Below are positions 22,313 through 33,625 of a stretch of DNA of 64,000 bases, one piece after another. The notes beneath the pieces were generated by a model. The model saw nothing but the letters and a program-made list of their open reading frames with translations. It ran no database searches and had not been told where the DNA came from. Made by a program: the position numbers and the translations under genes. This DNA is from Echinarachnius parma (taxonomy: Eukaryota > Echinodermata > Echinoidea > Clypeasteroida > Echinarachniidae), in the NCBI GenBank assembly GCA_037951105.1, contig JBAMJV010002966.1:61001-125000 (forward strand), read 5' to 3'. Every line of letters starts with the position of its first letter. Positions within the stretch are counted from its first letter, which is position 1.

Positions 22313-23139
22313 CACCAATTTCAAATTTCTCCACGTGGGATGTGATGATGTCCCTATATCATTGCAAAAAAACAATCTCTGAGGCGATATTCCATTCCAT
22401 ACTTACGTACATTTTTACGCAGCTCACTTAGTTTTCGGCTTACGTAAATAACTAAGCCAAAATTGGGATTTAAGGGTTCTAGTAACATTGTCCAAATCTA
22501 TAAACTTCATTAGAAATCTTGTGGTTATCTCACACCTTGCATACTGTATTCGTTTCACCAATAAGAGTGTCCCAGAAAAAACGAAACCGGGTTTCATGGC
22601 AGAAATGTTCTGTCATAATGTATAATTTCCTTGATGATATTATTTATATATTTCTGAAAAGCTCTGTTTCTCTTCTTTCATTTAATGTACAACTTATGGC
22701 ACATAATTCTAGCATGACTGAATTAGAACAATGAAAAGTGGTGTTACCAATATTATATTTGCATGCATACATTGTAAATTTGGTTGAGTTTTAAGGGTAG
22801 TAAACGTACTTATTTTCAAAAAGGACAAACACCGCATATTTGTATCTTTTACATGACACCTCATGCACAACAAATAAATGATTTATGCCAGAGATCGAGT
22901 GCATGAAATCATGCCTGAATTATGCCAAAATGAGTGAAAGTTGAGTAAGAAGTTGCTCAGCTTTCCTGACTTAGCAGCCCACAATGGACTTGATGCATGA
23001 GTGAATTTACACAAACATTGGGAAAGAAGAAGAACATTAGGGGTGGTTGGGGTTTAAAAATGCTGAAATTGAAGCAAACCATCATTAGCTTGCCTGACCC
23101 TGCAGCTGACCACAGAGCAAAGGGTGGTAATCGTAACGG

Positions 23140-24560
23140 AATGGGCTCGATGTGGTTGTTGATGCCCTCCATGAAGCATTTCCAGATCGAAACGTTCCTG
23201 TAAAGTCTACGTTATGGAGAAACATAAACAAATATCAGCAGGAATGGACGAGCCTCAATGTCGACAAGTGTCGACCAGGTCGAGGACGAACTGCCAGGTT
23301 GGAAGAGAATGTGGCGGATGTAAGGCGTGTCATCCAGGAGAATCCCCAAGTATCCGTCAGGTGGAATGGATTAGGGATGTCGAGGTCATCATTCCATCGC
23401 ATTGTTCGACAAGAGTTGAGGTTGTACCCTTACAGGATGCGGTGTCGACATCAGCTGATGCCCGGAGACATGCCACGCCGACTGCAATATTCCAGGTGGC
23501 TACGTCATGGCCCGCGATTCGTTGAAAATATTATGATTGGCGATGAGTCTTCATGTTTCAATAATGGCCGTGCCAACATTCACAATGTACGCCAGTATGC
23601 CCTCTTTCATCATCCACCTGCATTCATTTTTCAAAGGAATGCATGCCGAGAGAAGGTTTCTGTTTGGTGTGGTCTCTGTACAACGGCACAGTGATTGGTA
23701 CAGTGATCTTCGACGGCAACTTGGATAGAGAGGCCTAACTTCGACTGATCAACGAAGAGATAGTACGTCAACTTGAGAGATAGTTCTACCGTGATGCAGA
23801 AGGAACATTTCCTCGCTTATGGTGGATTCAAGATGGCACCTCCGCCCGCGCAATTTTGTTTGTACACGCTAGCGTAGCCATTTTCCACAAAAAAACTCGT
23901 GAAAGCGCGTTGGTAAGCCAAGACTAGCGACTGCTATATGCGAAACAAGTTATATGCATCAAACTATGTGACTCTGCGACATCGATCTAGCTAAGACAAG
24001 TCCAAGGGCAAGGGTGACCATTAAATATTGGCCGATCTCGATGCGGACTACGACCACAACGATGAGACTAGGAATATTCATCTAGGCATATACATTAGAC
24101 TTACAGTCATCATGGTGTGTGAAACCACGATTTTATTGATAATATGGCTAGGCTTGCGTGTAAAACAACACACGCGAGCTAGTCGGCTAGGCTAGCGTGT
24201 AAATAAAATCGCGCACCCCACCCACCGTAGACTGATCGTAAGGGAGAGATTACAACAGCTCTTCTAAGGCAGGGTGGTTCCCTGGAATCATCCCATCGAA
24301 TGGCCTTCACGAAGTCCCGACCGTACCCCCTGCGACTACTTCCTTTGGGGTTTCCTCACGGGAAAAGTGTTCGCCACTACTCCTCGTGATATTGGGGATC
24401 TCAGAGCGCGAATCATCGATGCGGTGGAATGTCTGCAACAGGAAAGAGGAGTGATCCGCCGTACTGTCGGTGAGAGCCATGAGTTCGAGGGCACAGACAT
24501 GTGTCGAATGAAACGGTGCTCATGTTTAATGACCTTGAACTCTAATGGACAATCCTGCTA
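23140..24560 (+). pseudogene. mariner-like transposase, broken
   Basis: Order of features: a helix-turn-helix remnant (VVDALHEAFPDRNVP), a GRTARLEENVADVRRVIQ linker, MSRSSFHRIVRQELRLYPYR (second HTH-like part), then catalytic-core motifs IGDES, IQDG and SRSPDRTPCDYFLWG. The last is the third acidic motif of mariner-type DDE enzymes. Damage: frameshift at about 23680, stops at about 23736 and 23781, an insertion of about 360 bp between codons of the QDGxxA-H motif (23857-24220), another stop near 24268, and a frameshift near 24475. It cannot make a functional enzyme. The family assignment is secure from the motif order; the subfamily is not. Confidence 0.85.
23857..24220. mobile_element. Small TIR element inside the transposase gene
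   Basis: gcgcaattttgtttgtacac followed by gctagcgtagcc faces, in inverse, ggctaggctagcgtgtaaat followed by aaaatcgcgc. Removing it rejoins the transposase codons for ...DGTSA and HRRL. The flanks gcacctccgccc and gcaccccaccc may be a diverged target duplication. Exact ends are uncertain by a few bases. Confidence 0.65.
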
Positions 24561-24672
24561 AGTTGATTTCCATGTAATGCAGTAATAAAGATCTTGATAA
24601 AAAATCACTACGCTGTCAAAGCTTTCTATTTTTTCAGAGTTGTAACGAATGCTTGATCTGTGAATGATTTCT

Positions 24673-24703
<31 letters not shown>

Positions 24704-25490
24704 ATGTTTGAATCATTGTTGTGTTATGTTTGAAGGAAGTTTATGTAACTGTCTTTTGCTTGTAACTGAATTTGAAGCATGAATCATGCATGTATAATGG
24801 GATGTAGCAAGAGATGGACAGCTGCATGGCTCATCACTCAACTGATCATTCAGGCAGAAATCGTTTTTATTGTACTCGTTCTCTGGTATAAATCATTTAT
24901 TCTGTAAGCATGAGGTGTCATTTAAAAGATCAAAATATGAATTTGTATGCGGTGTTTGTCCTTTTTAAAAATAAGTACGTTTACTACCCTTAAAACTCAC
25001 CCAAACTTGCAATTTCTGCGTGCAAATGGAATTTTGGTAACACCACTTTCCATTAGTTTAATTCAGTCATGCGTGAATTATGAAGTATATCAAATGAAAG
25101 AAGACAAACATAACTTTTCAGACATATATATTTATCAACAAGGAAATAATTCATTATAACAGAAAGTTTCTGCCATGAAACCCGGTTTCGTTTTTTCTGG
25201 GACACTCTGTATAAGCATGGAACAGATTTTGTCTTTTTCGAAATGACTTTTTGTTAGAAAGATATTCACGATTGAAGTGTCCAGATTTTTAACTTTCTAC
25301 TGGATAGGCATAATTGTGTACAAAGTTTGTGCAAATAAGTTAGCAAATCAAACATTTTCGCTCATTACTCTGCCATTTAACGTAACATTTTCACAAAATA
25401 ATGATATGACATATCATATCACAAAACTACACATTAAACCAACCATTCCTTTTGCACATTTAATATCAGTATTGAATTGAATACCAGCTC

Positions 25491-26034
25491 TGGGGGTGTT
25501 TCACAAAGATCCTATACGTTGAACGTAACTCTAAGTTGGACTTAAAGGGATAGTAGAGTTTTGGTAAAGAGAGTACAGTTTTGGTCAAACTGAAATTTAG
25601 TAACCAAAACCTGCACCATTACGTTTCAAACTAAATAGTTATAACTCCAAAATGCTCGAAAGAATTGGGTTGACTAAGTAAAAAGCCTGTACTCATTCAA
25701 AAAGAGCCGTTAAAACTCATAAGGTGCTTTCTAAACACTCATCAGTTTCAACCATTTTAAATAAAAAATATTGCGCATGTGATGTTTTGTTGAAATAGTG
25801 ATTAGATAGAGAGATAATGAACAACTATTTGTTGGTAAAAGTCCTTTTTCAAAGGCATGAAATTTTGATTCACATCATTAATATTGTATATTATCAAGGA
25901 GAGTTCATGTTCTTAATGCATCATTTCTGAATATATTTTATTCCATAGCTACAAATGGTTTTCCATAATAGTTTTCTAACTTAGAGTAAAGTTCAAATTA
26001 GGATCTTTGTGAAACACCCCCCCCCCCCCCCCCA
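25491..26034. mobile_element. MITE with GGGTGTTTCACAAAGATCCTA termini, carrying a second MITE
   Basis: gggggtgtttcacaaagatc at 25492 faces its complement gatctttgtgaaacaccccc at 26003-26022. The arms also share aactctaagttgga / taacttagag. Inside, 25540-25835 is a truncated copy of the TTAAAGGGATAGTAGAGTTTTGGTA family. The right end abuts B-box gene 1, stopping about 100 bp before its start codon. Confidence 0.75.
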
Positions 26035-26134
26035 GACCCTTACAACATATACGGAGATCAAGCATAGATAATCGTTTTTCCATGTCGTTTTTTTGTTGAC
26101 ATATACAGGAATGCTTTGAATCTTTATCGTTTTA

Positions 26135-27223
26135 ATGGCGACTGGCTTCAGCGGGAATGGATACAAGTGCGAAGGGCCTGGGTGTCAGGCGAACAGCGGG
26201 GTGACATACATTGTCAAGGAGAAGAAGAGTCTATGTAAGGAATGTGCTAAAAAGGTCAGGAAAGGAAGAAAGGATGATATTGGTCTCTTCTGTGAACAGG
26301 CCGATGAGACGCATAACAAGATCGTTGAACTGTTCTGCCAAAACCACGAGGTAGCTGTCTGCCAGATATGCGCCACCAAGGATCATCAGAAGCCGTGTCA
26401 GCTGGAACATGTACCCGTTGTAATTAAAAACAAAAGAGACCAACTGTTGAACCTGATGCCCCCATTGAATGAAAAGCAACGATCTTGGGAAACGTACAGC
26501 GATATGATTAGTGAGTGTAGGCAAGAATGTGAAACACATTTTAAGTCAGTTGAAAATGTAGTAAATAAAACCCTTGATGATGAGATAGTGCGAATCAAAG
26601 ACAAGGAGCTTCCAAATGGTGCTAAACGGATCAATGACGAAGCAGATGAAGAATTACGGAAGATAACTAAGAAAATCAACACGAAGAGAGAAGCGCGTCT
26701 GAAGCAATGTCACGAGGATGCAGAAATACATCGCCAGAAAATTGAGAGCAGACGACGCGAGTTGCTTGATGACGTCACAACTAGAGCTGACAAGACTCAA
26801 AAGAAGATTGTTGACATACAGCGCAGTGCGAGGGATGTGATGCAAGCCATCAACGAAGCTGCTGCAAGAATCGAAACCCTACTTGAGGATGATAGGGAAC
26901 TTATCGAAGGTGCACAGGAGCTAGTAACATCACTCTCCGACACTCTTGCGAAGACGGCCGATGAGGGCGTGGTCAAACACGTCACTCGCGCAGTGAAACG
27001 GGTGCATTTCACTGAGGGTGGGAACCGGTTTGGGAAAATCACGGGCAATCGAGGGAACTTCAAGGGGTACGTAAAAAAGTCCCAAAGCGTTGCTGTTTGT
27101 AAACAAATGCTTCGTAATATAAGCGATGTAGAAGATTCGTTGAAGTCTCCAATCCTATCAAAGACTGATATCGATGACTCAGAGTCTGAACCCGAGGACA
27201 CAGAGTATGAATCCTATTACTGA
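26135..27223 (+). CDS. TRIM-like B-box/coiled-coil protein 1
   Basis: A 362-residue intronless protein. Two zinc-binding B-box segments come first: C12, C17, C34, C37, then C53, H60, C68, H71, C76, C79, H84, H92. A long charged coiled coil follows (about 100-275), and then a short acidic Ser/Glu/Asp tail (about 335-362). There is no RING finger and no NHL, PRY-SPRY or other C-terminal domain, so it has no evident ubiquitin-ligase catalytic module. B-box proteins of this shape act as scaffolds or regulators through coiled-coil oligomerisation; the specific role is unknown. The second B-box is odd: the usual C-x2-H is stretched to C-x6-H by four extra residues compared with its paralogue at 46870. 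Upstream, tgttgacatatacag looks like a 3' splice acceptor 25-30 bp before the start, suggesting a spliced 5' UTR. An aataaa signal lies at 27255. Confidence 0.85.
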   Translation: MATGFSGNGYKCEGPGCQANSGVTYIVKEKKSLCKECAKKVRKGRKDDIGLFCEQADETHNKIVELFCQNHEVAVCQICATKDHQKPCQLEHVPVVIKNKRDQLLNLMPPLNEKQRSWETYSDMISECRQECETHFKSVENVVNKTLDDEIVRIKDKELPNGAKRINDEADEELRKITKKINTKREARLKQCHEDAEIHRQKIESRRRELLDDVTTRADKTQKKIVDIQRSARDVMQAINEAAARIETLLEDDRELIEGAQELVTSLSDTLAKTADEGVVKHVTRAVKRVHFTEGGNRFGKITGNRGNFKGYVKKSQSVAVCKQMLRNISDVEDSLKSPILSKTDIDDSESEPEDTEYESYY

Positions 27224-27776
27224 TAGTATGAATTCGAATATAGTTTTCGTATTTAATAAATGATGACTATGCATGTTCAGTACTTTCATATAGATATATA
27301 AAATTATTAACGATTAACGTTCGAATCATGTAGGTAATATATACAACATATGTATAATTATATATAACGTGACATATCAAATGTTGCTAATTCAAAACGA
27401 AATACAGATTAAAACAATGTTTTTGATATACACATTTACATTATATAAACATTTACTGTAATATGTCTAAATATTACTCTTCACTAATGAAAGATAATAA
27501 TCGATCATGACTGTGCATGTATCGTGATTAGATGTTTAAAATGTTGCTTCTTAATAAATACCGATGCATTTCGTGAATATGATTAATACAGTTGGCTGGT
27601 TAGTAGATACAATATGATTGTCATAAAGCAGAACAGTTATGCTTTGAGAAAATCAGGTTTTATCTTAAAAAAAAGAAGTACAGCCCCATATTGCATGACT
27701 TTAATGTAAATAACTAATACATGTACATGTACATTGAAGTGAGACTTCACAATTTCATACTTCAATCATATACCAC
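27224..27776. other. 3' flank of B-box gene 1
   Basis: AT-rich. It contains aataaa at 27255-27260, a plausible polyadenylation signal. Nothing else was recognised. Confidence 0.5.
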
Positions 27777-27839
27777 GTGGGCGTCGATTTGTCATTGATA
27801 CCTATTCATCAGGGGGGTGGTCTATAGAACGTTGTTTGA

Positions 27840-28090
27840 TTTTCGAAGTGACGATTTTGTTTATCCTCCTTATCACTATTATCATCGATCATCATCATCT
27901 ATTATATCATCACCATCGTCAAGATCTAACAAAAGTGATGTTGATATAATGATGATGATGGTGGTGATAATAATGATGATGATGGTGATGATGAGGATTA
28001 TGACGATGAGAATGAGGATGACGACAATGATAATCATGATGATAACGATGACCATGATGACAACGACAATGATGGTGATGATGATGTAGA
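27840..28090. repeat. GAT/ATC-rich low-complexity DNA
   Basis: Imperfect gatgatgat and atcatcatc runs. The Met-rich and His-rich open frames on the two strands are products of the repeat, not genes. Confidence 0.85.
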
Positions 28091-28227
28091 CAAATTAGCA
28101 AAAATACAAAGGAAAAAGAGAGGGAGGGAGGAAATCACATTATTACATCACAAACAAAATACACACAAGCACAGTAAATGTTTACAGTTGAAGTATACCA
28201 AAGTTGAAGAGCAGTATAATTACCATA

Positions 28228-28434
28228 CAGTGAAACCTCGTTATAATAAGCATATTGGGTTCATGGAATATACCATGTTATAATTTAATAGATATATTGT
28301 TGTATCAGGGCTTAAAAACAACACAATACACTGGACCTGTGATATTACCAAGTACTTTCTTATACCTCCTTGATATTACCTTGCTTTATCAGGTACCTCG
28401 ATATGACAGAGCTCGTTATAAAGTAGTTCCACTG
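28228..28434. mobile_element. pogo/Tigger-like MITE, 207 bp
   Basis: cagtgaaacctcgttataat at the left faces the complement of tcgttataaagtagttccactg at the right. TA flanks both sides (28226-28227, 28435-28436). CAGTGRAACCTCG starts with TA duplications are typical of the pogo/Tigger group. No gene. Confidence 0.85.
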
Positions 28435-28440
28435 TAGCAA

Positions 28441-29050
28441 AGATACACAAATATTTCAATTTATAAGGATAAAACTACACATTTAAAAGTTTATGTGTAA
28501 ATCTGATGTATGGATACATTATATTCAAAGGTACAATTATGAAGGCACTGTAACTCTATGAAGTTGGCAATTGTATACTTTGTAAAAAGAAAATAATAAA
28601 GATATATACCATCATTTATAGTTTGTATATACATTTGATTAAGGTTGTTCTGTTCATTATCAGGTTTGTACTGTAAATAGTTGCGATATTCCTTGTAGGT
28701 ATAATCCATTTCGTATTTCAACTGTGTGCATTCGCGAATATAATTAATAAAGTAAGCTACTTGGCTGGTTAGTACATACAATATTCAGCTGTTATGCTAT
28801 GTTAAAATCAAGTTGTATCTACCCCACAATAAATTGCATGCCTTCTACTTTTTAGATAACTAAACTACATACTTGTATATTGTATACATTATCATTTCTG
28901 AACGTGTTGATGAATAGCATGTTGATGACACGATGCATTCTCTTTGTTTCTATGTAAATTGTATATAACATAAGAAAGTACTTGTATATATACTACAATT
29001 AAATGATTCATACAACCCCTTCATCTTTGTGCATACAATATATACGTTGA
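28441..29050. other. Unassigned AT-rich stretch
   Basis: Nothing recognised. Confidence 0.4.
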
Positions 29051-29063
29051 GTAAAATTACTCC

Positions 29064-29118
29064 TACTACTACTACTACTACTACAACTACTACTACTACT
29101 ACTACTACTTCTACTTTT
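29064..29118. repeat. (ACT)n microsatellite
   Basis: Trinucleotide run with one caa interruption and a pyrimidine-rich end. Confidence 0.9.
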
Positions 29119-29209
29119 TCTTCTCTCATTACATAAACTCAAGCAACATATGTGCTGACAAACCATCTTGTGAGAATTGTGCATCATTCTATTTTTCTTC
29201 TTTTCTTTG

Positions 29210-30124
29210 TTAAAGGGATCTAGTAAAAATTGTTTAAATCTTCAAAACTTACTTGGAAATCTGGCGATACTCAAATACCGTGTTGAATTCATAGGCGTAC
29301 CCAGGGGGGGGGGGTTTGGGGGGTTCAAACCCCCCCCCCCCCTTTGACCAAAAATACCTGTTTTGGGGGGGTTTGAACCCCCCCCTTTTCAAATTTTAGC
29401 CGGTCTCGAGACTACTTTTAAGCGGTCTTGACCGTCTAAAACCTGGCCTCGACCGACTAAAACCTGGTCTCGACCGACTAAATCCTGGTCTCGGTCCCAA
29501 AATTTTTCAAAGATCTCCGGTCACGGACCCAAATTTGTTTAAAGTACTTTGTCTCGGCGTCGAAAATTTTCAACGGACACCCCCCCCCCCCCCCCCCCCC
29601 CACTGAGAGAGGTTTTCAACTTTGAAGGTACTTGGTCTCGGTCTCGAAATTGTTTAAAGTACTTGGTCTCGGCTTCGAAATTTTTTTCAACGGACCACCC
29701 CCCCCCCCCCCCCCCCCACTGAGAGAGGTTTTCAACTTTGAAGGTACTTGGTCTCGGTCTCGAAAATGTTGAAGGTACTTGGTCTCGGCTTGGAATTTTT
29801 TACAAAATAACCCCCCCCTTAAAAAAATCCTGGGTACGCCACTGGTTGAATTCGTATTACCAATAGAAGAATGGAACCGATTTCGGTTTTTCGAATTCCT
29901 CTTTCATTAAAGAGATATTTACGATATAACTATTGAGATTGTTACGGATAGATAAAAACTATGTACAGAGTCGGTACAATGAGTTAGCGAATATCACTTT
30001 GCATTTTCGCTCATTACTCGGCCATATAACATCCATTTAACGTGAAATGTTCAGACATTACCTAGTAGACATATCAGATCACAAAAGATATGCACATGCC
30101 AGCAAAGTTACTAGATCCCTTTGA
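29210..30124. mobile_element. MITE, TTAAAGGGATCTAGTAAC family, split by a hAT-like element
   Basis: ttaaagggatctagtaa at the left faces ttactagatccctttgaa at 30107-30124. The interior (ttcggtttttcgaattcctc, cgctcattactcgg, ccatataacatcc) aligns with 63443-63820. It is interrupted by 29290-29844. Confidence 0.8.
29290..29844. mobile_element. hAT-like MITE, 555 bp
   Basis: The 8-bp direct repeat gttgaatt flanks it exactly (29282-29289 and 29845-29852). The termini are cataggcgtacccagg and the complement of cctgggtacgccactg. CAGTGGCGTA-type ends with 8-bp duplications are characteristic of hAT. The interior has long G and C runs and two or three repeats of a ggtctcg...gaaattgtttaaagtacttgg unit. 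A partial inverted relative lies at 33018-33339. Confidence 0.9.
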
Positions 30125-32745
30125 ACAATTGGACTTTGAACCCGGAACTTGGATGGACAAAATCATTTGCATTGGCAAGTCTTCTTTGTTGTCTCCTTTA
30201 GTATAAGCACATGCAGGAAAGTGATTGTAGACAGTTTCATTGACATGACAAAGCAAGAAGATATATGAGTTATGTTTGTACTTCAAAACGACCAAATGTG
30301 ATTAATTGTGTCACATTTAACAGTTAATTGTTGAATCAGTGTCGGTTTTAAATCCAAATAGAAGTATTAGGAAAAGTTTACATTTACATTGGCAAAACTA
30401 ATTGATCAATATTGTTGAAATAGTTTTAAAAAGCGCTTGTGTAGTAAAATCCGAACCTTAGTATCGTTAAATGCAGAAATATTGGTTGGAACTTCAATAC
30501 ACCCCGCTGAAATTGGGCCAGAATTCACCGCCCGTTCTCCGCCCCTCTACGCCGGGCTGGGTATTGGTCGACAGGCTCACATGCGTGCATATATACGTGC
30601 GCTTGCATTGCTTTTGCATGTAGCGTATATCCGGAAGAATTACACCTCTGGTAAAAGACTCTTACACTTTATCACTCAAATAGTCAGTTTCAAAGCAGTT
30701 CTTGTCAACATCTTTACGTTTACACTGTACAGATAACATGTGATATAATTATTCTTTCACTTGATGAATATGCTTTCAAAGAATATTCTTTAATTGTGTG
30801 TGTGGGGCGTTTCCTAATACTGTTATTTGGCTTTAAACATTATCCAGGCATCCTAGTTTTGATATTACAGTATTAAGATAGTTTCGAGTCTGAAGAAGCA
30901 GATTCCTGTTCAGCGAAGCGAGATGATTTCAAGATTGAACACGTCCAAGCCGTGGTTTGAATTGTTGAATCGTTTGGGGGAGCTAGGAGGGGGTGTGGGG
31001 GTTGGGGGCGGGGGAGGGTACACGAATTATTGGAGGCACATTTCTATATTTGTGACTGGATATAGCAAAACCCAAGGCCTGCAATTGTTGGTAATCCTTG
31101 TTTTGAAGAAATGGGCATTTTAAGTTTACATAATGTAGGTAAAAGACTTATGTTATCTTTGGCCAATATTGTCCAATTATTTGGAATTAAGGAGGCATCA
31201 AATGAAAGCTTGTGATTAGGCGTTTCTTATAACTAGAAAATCTAAACAAAATTGTTTACAAGTGCAGGGTTTTGCTATAATGAGTTCTCCCTTATGTTAT
31301 GTTTGTCACTATTTTGACAAATAATTTGGGGCGCATGCCCCCCGTAGCTACGTCACTTACCAACAAGCGAGAAGGATTCACTTAGCATTTTGAAGTTTAA
31401 GGGGGGGGGGGGGGGCACGTGACCACCAATAGTTTAACAAAACAAAACAAAACAAAACATAAGTTTAAATTCGTTGCATAACTAATAAACACATGCAGAC
31501 TGCATAATGCTCCCCAATAATCCTCGTGCCCCCTAAGATCATTCATATGTCTATTTCTTAGAACGTTATATTTAAATGTGACAATGAGAACTAATCATTT
31601 ATATCATCTCTTGTTACTAAGTTGAATTATTCTCTATAAGAAGCCATTTGTTATGTCTTTAAATTGCTTATATGCATGATGAGCGAGTAAGCTAAAAACA
31701 CCCGGTGTTTGATTAACCCTCTGAGTTCCCAATTATATTTTAAGAATCTACTTGACCAAGTTCTTTTAACCTAATGTCAAGGAATTTAGCCTGATGAGTC
31801 CCTTCCCTGGCAGGAGAGATTATTCATTTAACCCGGTTAATACTAATCATAATAGGTTCGATTTATATAGCGACTTATATGATACATTAATCATCTCTGA
31901 GCGCTTTACAATATTATTAGTCCGGTCATAGGATTTTACATCATTTCTTCTCTGGTCATAAGATACATTGCAAACCAACACACATTGTGTGCATCATCTA
32001 CACTCCCTGGGGAGCATTCCTCCCATGCGGCTCAAGGGCATTGAGAAGATCATTCACATAAAGTTTTTCATCACCTGGGTAGAGAGCAGCACTTGTCGAT
32101 AAATTGTCTTGCTGAATTGACAAACGCGGTTGGCAGAGTTCGAACGCGTGATATCAAGATTGGAAAGCGCGCTCTACCAATCTTGCCACACCACATCCGG
32201 TTAGAGAGTGTCGCAATTATAGTTTTGTTTCGGCTCCTCCTACTTTGTGCCGTATATCCCCCCTATGAGCAATATCATTGGTAGTTCACAGATGGATACA
32301 AGCAGTATAAATACATTTTGATACAATAATTGACGAGAGCTTCATAATCTTTCATTGCAATAGATACACTACAAACAATCATATAACAAACTGATCAGAT
32401 GACGTTTGCTGGTTACACACGTTTCTTTGGATTAATATATTTCTAAAAACTTGAGGTAAGTAATTTGTAATTCTGTGTTTCTGTGCTTACACATTTACCC
32501 TCTTTTTTAGTTGGGCATTCTCTGAAGAAAAAAAACATTGAAAATGTGTGCTGTTTTACAAATTTTCAATCAATAGAAAACTTCTACGTGTGCGAAAGTC
32601 TTTTTTCTGCTGCCCGATATGAGTTCACGATGATATACTGTATGCAGAGTCTTTCCCACCCCTCTGCTGTATGCTGTAGTGTACACTATAATAGAGTTTG
32701 GACTAATTTGATCGTTCTGCATTTTTGTTGTTGTTAATGGGATCT
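30009..32745. repeat. Segmental duplication, copy A
   Basis: Collinear with 36039-39400 at high identity, first with a constant offset of 6030 bp (30009-30520) and then in blocks. It starts at gctcattactcggcc. Differences include insertions in copy B (36857-37556 and 37574-37950) and replacement of most of 31450-32090. It includes a SINE at 31853-32200 and G runs at 31400-31415. No host gene is visible in either copy. Confidence 0.8.
31853..32200 (-). mobile_element. tRNA-derived SINE
   Basis: On the minus strand the head tggcaagattggtagagcgc resembles a tRNA A box, and cgcgttcgaactc 35 nt later resembles a B box, so it is a pol III promoter-like tRNA head. The body contains gagagcagcacttg-type sequence in inverse. 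The 3' end is gtaaagcgctcagagatgat, then cgctatataaatcg. Copies are at 38784-38890 (head), 39838-40090 and 17518-17640 (3' half). Confidence 0.7.
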
Positions 32746-33015
32746 AGTAACTTTGTTAAAATGTGCAAAAACTGATGAATGGTTGATAGAATGTGTATTG
32801 TTATGATCTAATAATTGTCCACTGAGTGATGTGTGAATATTCCACGGGAAATGAATGTCATATGACCTAATAATGAGCGAAGCGAAAATGCAAAGTGGTT
32901 CTCTTCAATCAAACATATCTACATTAAATATAGAAAACCGAAACCTGCTTTGTATTCCCACTGGTACTACGATGGAAATGGGGTATTTGAGAACCGCTAG
33001 AGTTCTAGTTGTAGA
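32746..33015 (-). mobile_element. Partial MITE, TTAAAGGGATCTAGTAAC family, reverse orientation
   Basis: gggatctagtaactttgtta at 32740 followed by atgtgcaaaaactgatgaatgg matches the complement of 63750-63818. The part 32858-33010 recurs inverted at 38620-38765. The far end is lost where the hAT-like piece begins. Confidence 0.6.
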
Positions 33016-33017
33016 CA

Positions 33018-33339
33018 TTTTTCGAAGCCGAGACCAATTAATACCTTCAAAATGTTCGAGACCGAGACCAGGGCCAGTCAAAAAATTTCGAGGCCGAGAC
33101 CGAGAATGTTCAACATTTTCGAGGCCGAGACCAGGATTCTTCGCACCTTTCGAGAACGAGACCATCGGTAATGATGCTCGAGGCCGCTAAAATGTGGTCT
33201 CGAGACAAGCTACAAGTTGAAAAGGGGGTGGGGGGATGTTCAAACCCCCCCAAACAGTCATTTCTTGGTCAAAGGGGGGGGGGGGGTTGAACCCCCCACC
33301 CCCCCCCCCCCCCCCCCCCCCTGGGTACGCCTATGTGTA
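33018..33339 (-). mobile_element. Partial hAT-like MITE, relative of 29290-29844
   Basis: Ends in ccctgggtacgcctatg, the complement of the left terminus at 29290. It carries cgaggccgagaccgagaa repeats complementary to the ggtctcggtctcg units, plus long C and G runs. The other end is truncated. Confidence 0.7.
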
Positions 33340-33342
33340 CAA

Positions 33343-33384
33343 GTGTACCTAGACGATATTCTTGTTACGGGTAGATCACAAGAT
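33343..33384 (+). pseudogene. Ty3/gypsy reverse-transcriptase scrap
   Basis: Fourteen codons read VYLDDILVTGRSQD, the catalytic YxDD box region typical of Ty3/gypsy RT. No further RT motifs flank it, so it is only a tiny relic or filler fragment. Confidence 0.4.
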
Positions 33385-33529
33385 GTATACAATTACATTT
33401 TAACTACATCATTTCTTTGTGATTCCATGATTAAATTATTGTGTAAGAATATTGCTAGAATTATAAATGCTATGTATGCTATGTATGCTATGTATTGAAT
33501 ATATATTAATAATGTTAGCTGCCAGCTCC

Positions 33530-33625
33530 AATGTTTCTAACAAATATGCAGCATAATTTACAACTTTTTTATCATTTGAAGAAGATCCTGCTAGGATCGA
33601 AAATGTAACTTCAAACTTCAACCAA
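33530..33625 (+). mobile_element. Possible Penelope-like element terminus
   Basis: ttgaagaagatcctgctagg followed by atcgaaaatgtaac resembles the terminal sequence of Penelope-like elements, which encodes a minimal hammerhead-type fold: CTGANGA, a short stem, then GAAA. Here the stem gatcc/ggatc and GAAA are present, but the first core C is T and an extra A precedes the stem, so a ribozyme would be degraded. No RT or GIY-YIG sequence adjoins. Confidence 0.35.

Larger units (their letters stand above)
22564..25209 (+). mobile_element. mariner/IS630-like DNA transposon with about 340-bp TIRs
   Basis: agagtgtcccagaaaaaacg at the left faces its complement ending in ctgggacactctg, each next to a TA dinucleotide (22562-22563, 25210-25211) expected for this superfamily. 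The inverted similarity runs for about 340 bp (22564-22905 and 24868-25209) at roughly 80% or better by eye. It encloses one broken transposase gene and a secondary insertion. (GT)n lies at 24674-24703. Confidence 0.85.
22471..25480. mobile_element. MITE of the TTAAAGGGATCTAGTAAC family split by a mariner-like transposon
   Basis: The left part 22471-22563 (ttctagtaacattgtccaaa) and the right part 25212-25480 (cgctcattactctgcc, tttgcacattt) together align with the uninterrupted relative at 63443-63820 and with 29210-30124. The transposon 22564-25209 therefore landed inside an existing MITE. Confidence 0.75.

Noticed and set aside
26185-27201. Several minus-strand open frames opposite B-box gene 1 (and 47460-47666 opposite gene 2)
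   Set aside because: They lie antisense to clearly protein-coding sequence with strong domain evidence; no independent motif is present.
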